A stretch of DNA of 6,190 nt from Afipia sp. (GTDB taxonomy: Bacteria > Pseudomonadota > Alphaproteobacteria > Rhizobiales > Xanthobacteraceae), in NCBI GenBank assembly GCA_026400415.1, contig JAPLPA010000429.1, forward strand, positions 1-6,190, written 5' to 3'. Numbering within the stretch: the stretch's first letter is position 1; each line of letters starts with the position of its first letter. The position numbers were made by a program, and so were the translations under genes. Shown here in pieces: positions 6,106 to 6,190 of the stretch. A model generated the notes under the pieces. The model worked only from the letters and a program-made list of their open reading frames with translations, ran no database searches and had not been told where the DNA came from.

Positions 6106-6190
6106 AGTTTCTCTCCAGATCGACCGGTTCTGCGTTTGGCAGCTGGCGCGTTTGTTTTACCTGAGCAGCTAAGTCCAGTATGTTTCGCGC
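6106..6190 (-). promoter_or_regulatory. Upstream region of ilvE
   Basis: Only 85 bases precede ilvE in the window. They hold the GGAGAG ribosome binding site (6111-6116). A TAAAAC hexamer on the minus strand could be a -10 element, but no matching -35 is clear. No leader peptide rich in branched-chain residues, nor a terminator/antiterminator pair, can be seen in this part, so attenuation control is not supported. Confidence 0.35.

Noticed and set aside
5975..6172. A 65-codon plus-strand frame opposite the ilvE start
   Set aside because: It mostly lies antisense to ilvE and has no recognisable features or ribosome binding site that I can support.

Overview
The window looks like ordinary chromosome from an alphaproteobacterium of the Hyphomicrobiales, most likely near Bradyrhizobium, Nitrobacter or Afipia. 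This is inferred from moderately high GC with GC-rich third codon positions, an Omp25/RopB-type outer-membrane protein with a short W-x-G-x-Y-x-G-x-N beta-barrel start, and the order uvrC-pgsA-moaD-moaE, which I recall from that group. No genus can be fixed from the sequence alone. I see no mobile element, CRISPR array, tRNA or rRNA.

Layout. Bases 1-227 (minus strand) hold the N-terminus of a secreted outer-membrane beta-barrel protein that runs off the left edge. Bases 228-503 are an AT-richer divergent intergenic region with repeated TTAA/TTAAC motifs, one TTAA-N7-TTAA pair (a CtrA-like spacing), a small inverted repeat and a GANTC site. A plus-strand block follows: uvrC (504-2575, interrupted by a one-base deletion), pgsA (2666-3280), moaD (3277-3528), moaE (3535-4011) and prmB (about 4008-4970). 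From pgsA onward the genes overlap or nearly touch, so they are probably co-transcribed and partly translationally coupled. A convergent branched-chain aminotransferase gene, ilvE, lies at 4993-6105 on the minus strand, only 22 bases from the end of prmB. Bases 6106-6190 are its short upstream region.

How the genes relate. The plus-strand block mixes housekeeping functions: nucleotide excision repair (UvrC), the committed step of phosphatidylglycerol synthesis (PgsA), both subunits of molybdopterin synthase (MoaD, MoaE) and a ribosomal protein L3 glutamine methyltransferase (PrmB). Only MoaD and MoaE act as a direct pair. The rest looks like operon packing rather than a shared pathway. IlvE is a separate transcription unit for valine, leucine and isoleucine transamination.

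The most notable feature is the uvrC frameshift. One base, probably a C between 1217 and 1218, is missing inside the four-cysteine motif that binds the UvrC iron-sulfur cluster. Restoring it gives an intact UvrC of about 690 residues with all catalytic motifs. It is either a sequencing or assembly error or a very recent loss-of-function mutation. I found no convincing sign of an undescribed biological system here.
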